The notes under the pieces are model-generated. The model saw only the letters and a program-made list of their open reading frames with translations. It was not told the DNA's origin and ran no database searches. Position numbers and translations under genes: made by a program. This document shows, in pieces, positions 5,655 through 7,460 of a stretch of DNA of 7,460 bases (positions are counted from its first letter, which is position 1; each line of letters opens with the position of its first letter). Source of the stretch: Paenibacillus sp. (GTDB taxonomy: Bacteria; Bacillota; Bacilli; Paenibacillales; Paenibacillaceae); the NCBI GenBank assembly GCA_029256665.1, contig JAQSXN010000175.1, positions 1 through 7,460 on the forward strand, read 5' to 3'.

Positions 5655-7460
5655 ATGGCCGATTCATTAGTTATCGTAGAATCCCCCGCCAAAGCCAAGA
5701 CGATCGGCAAATATTTGGGAAGCAAGTTTATTGTGAAAGCCTCCATGGGCCATATCCGCGATTTGCCCAAGAGCCAAATTGGCGTTGAAGTCGAAAACGA
5801 TTTTAATCCCAAATATATAACGATTCGCGGCAAAGGCAGCGTGCTGAAAGAATTGAAGGACGCCAGCAAAAAAGTAAAAAACGTCTATCTGGCGGCTGAC
5901 CCCGATCGCGAAGGGGAAGCGATTGCCTGGCATTTGGCGCATTATCTGGAACTGAACGAAGGCGATACCTGCAGGGTCGTCTTTAATGAAATCACGAAAC
6001 AAGCGGTCAAGGATGCCTTTAAGCATCCCCGCAAAATCAATATGGATCTCGTCAACGCCCAACAGGCCCGCCGCATTTTGGACCGTCTGGTCGGCTACAA
6101 GATCAGCCCTCTTCTGTGGAAGAAGGTGAAGAAAGGGTTGTCCGCAGGCCGCGTTCAATCGGTTGCGGTTAAGCTCATCATCGATCGCGACAATGAAATC
6201 GATGCCTTCGTACCCGAGGAATATTGGTCGATTACGGCGAAGCTCAAGCAAAAGGGAGTCGCGCTGGAAGCGAAATATTATTCCATAAACGGCGAGAAAC
6301 GCGAGCTTGGCAAAGAAGCGGACGTCGAAGAAGTGCTTGCGGCGATGAAGGGCGAATCCTTTACGGTCCAGGAAGTAAAGGAGAAGGAGCGGCTGCGCAA
6401 TCCGGCGCCTCCGTTCATAACAAGCTCGCTGCAACAGGAAGCGGCCCGTAAACTCGGCTTCCGGGCGTCCAAGACGATGTCCGTGGCCCAACAATTGTAC
6501 CAGGGCGTCGAGCTTGGCAAAGAAGGAACCGTCGGTCTCATCACCTACATGAGAACGGATTCGACCCGCATCTCTCCGGTCGCGCAAGAAGAAGCGAAAA
6601 CGTATATCACGGAGAAATACGGACCGGACTACGTGCCTGAGCAGCCCCGCGTATACACGAAGAAAAACAGCAACGCGCAAGACGCGCACGAAGCCATCCG
6701 TCCAACGTCGATTTATCGCGACCCGGAATCAGTCAAGTCGTTCCTCTCTCGCGATCAATTTCGATTATATAAGCTCGTCTGGGAACGGTTCGCCTCCAGC
6801 CAGATGTCTTCTGCCGTACTTGACACGATGACTGTGGATCTCGGTGCGGGCGATACGGTATTCCGCGCCTCCGGTTCAAAGATCAAGTTTCCCGGCTTCA
6901 TGAAGGTGTATGTCGAAGGCAATGACGACGGCACCGAGGAAGAGCATAAATTCCTGCCGCCGCTTGTGGCGGGAGACAGAGTGGACACGGAATCGGTGGA
7001 GCCCAAACAGCACTTCACGCAGCCTCCTCCGCGGTATACGGAAGCCCGTCTCGTCAAGACGCTGGAGGAGCTCGGCATCGGCCGGCCAAGCACGTACGCT
7101 CCCACGCTGGAGACGATCCAGAAGCGCGGTTACGTCGCCATGGAAGAGAAGAAGTTTATGCCTACCGAGTTAGGCGAACTCGTCATTCAATTAATGGAAG
7201 AGTTTTTCCCGGAAATTCTCGATGCCGAGTTCACGGCCAATATGGAAGGCAACCTCGACCATGTGGAAGAAGGGAACGAGGATTGGGTCAAGGTGCTCGC
7301 CAATTTCTACGAATCCTTCGAGAAACGGCTTGAAGTCGCCGAAGAAGAAATGAAGGAAATCGAGATCCAGGACGAGGTATCCGACGAGATATGCGAAAAA
7401 TGCGGCAAGCACTTGGTCTATAAGATGGGGCGCTTCGGCAAGTTTCTTGCTTGTTCGGGT
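5655..7460 (+). CDS. topA: DNA topoisomerase I (type IA), 3' end beyond window
   Basis: TopA relaxes negatively supercoiled DNA by cutting one strand through a 5'-phosphotyrosine link. The first 602 residues are present; Bacillus TopA has 691, so roughly the last 90 (remaining zinc fingers) are missing only because the window ends. The Toprim domain shows E9 in [18 protein letters not shown] (5-22) and the acidic triad D82, D84, E86 in [16 protein letters not shown] (163-169) follows. The catalytic Tyr is Y298 in [14 protein letters not shown], and AHEAIRPT (344-351) and [21 protein letters not shown] (461-481) are intact. The first zinc finger begins at C580 and C583, with C600 visible before the cut. 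The start is ATG 5655 with a strong AGGAGG (5641-5646) 8 bases upstream. It sits 28 bases after dprA, the order conserved in Bacillota, and no separate promoter or terminator is evident between them. Confidence 0.97.
   Translation, partial: MADSLVIVESPAKAKTIGKYLGSKFIVKASMGHIRDLPKSQIGVEVENDFNPKYITIRGKGSVLKELKDASKKVKNVYLAADPDREGEAIAWHLAHYLELNEGDTCRVVFNEITKQAVKDAFKHPRKINMDLVNAQQARRILDRLVGYKISPLLWKKVKKGLSAGRVQSVAVKLIIDRDNEIDAFVPEEYWSITAKLKQKGVALEAKYYSINGEKRELGKEADVEEVLAAMKGESFTVQEVKEKERLRNPAPPFITSSLQQEAARKLGFRASKTMSVAQQLYQGVELGKEGTVGLITYMRTDSTRISPVAQEEAKTYITEKYGPDYVPEQPRVYTKKNSNAQDAHEAIRPTSIYRDPESVKSFLSRDQFRLYKLVWERFASSQMSSAVLDTMTVDLGAGDTVFRASGSKIKFPGFMKVYVEGNDDGTEEEHKFLPPLVAGDRVDTESVEPKQHFTQPPPRYTEARLVKTLEELGIGRPSTYAPTLETIQKRGYVAMEEKKFMPTELGELVIQLMEEFFPEILDAEFTANMEGNLDHVEEGNEDWVKVLANFYESFEKRLEVAEEEMKEIEIQDEVSDEICEKCGKHLVYKMGRFGKFLACSG

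Noticed and set aside
5667..6689. A 340-codon open frame on the minus strand opposite topA
   Set aside because: It is antisense to the conserved Toprim and active-site region of TopA. Its translation is rich in Phe, Arg and Asp, as expected from the complement of Lys/Glu/Ala codons, and has no plausible start signals.

Overview
This is a chromosomal housekeeping segment from a Gram-positive bacterium of the Bacillota. It is most likely one of the Paenibacillaceae (a Paenibacillus or Cohnella type). Four things point there: the gene order sucC-sucD-dprA-topA, which is also found in Bacillus; strong GGAGG ribosome binding sites; sigma-A-like promoters; and moderately GC-rich coding sequence with a comM/yifB gene and a yraN gene beside the block. 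The genus is an inference from gene order and style, not from a database match.

Layout. Bases 1-137 hold the last 44 codons of yraN (+), which was recognised from its C-terminus. A hairpin terminator overlaps its stop codon. Bases 180-1763 hold comM/yifB on the minus strand, converging on yraN. Bases 1764-2083 are a 320-base gap between two divergent genes. Going left to right it holds the comM leader with a strong hairpin and U-run that covers the comM ribosome binding site, a comM promoter, a 25-base dyad that looks like an operator, and an extended -10 promoter for sucC. Bases 2084-4319 hold sucC and sucD (+), the two subunits of succinyl-CoA synthetase. They are separated by a 142-base gap containing a palindromic element of about 58 bases. 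A clear intrinsic terminator ends this unit at 4340-4388. Bases 4389-4501 hold a candidate dprA promoter inside a 9-base inverted repeat. Bases 4502-5626 encode DprA, and 5655 to the window end encodes the first 602 residues of DNA topoisomerase I.

How the genes fit together. sucCD is a metabolic unit of the TCA cycle with its own promoter and terminator. It sits within a set of DNA-handling genes: yraN (nuclease-like), comM (branch-migration helicase of transformation), dprA (loads RecA on incoming single-stranded DNA) and topA (supercoiling). dprA and topA are 28 bases apart and are probably co-transcribed.

No mobile element, CRISPR array, toxin-antitoxin pair, RNA gene or obviously new multi-gene system is visible. 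The interesting signals are regulatory or small: the comM leader, the dyad in front of sucC, the palindrome between sucC and sucD, the inverted repeat around the dprA promoter, and substitutions at normally conserved DprA positions.
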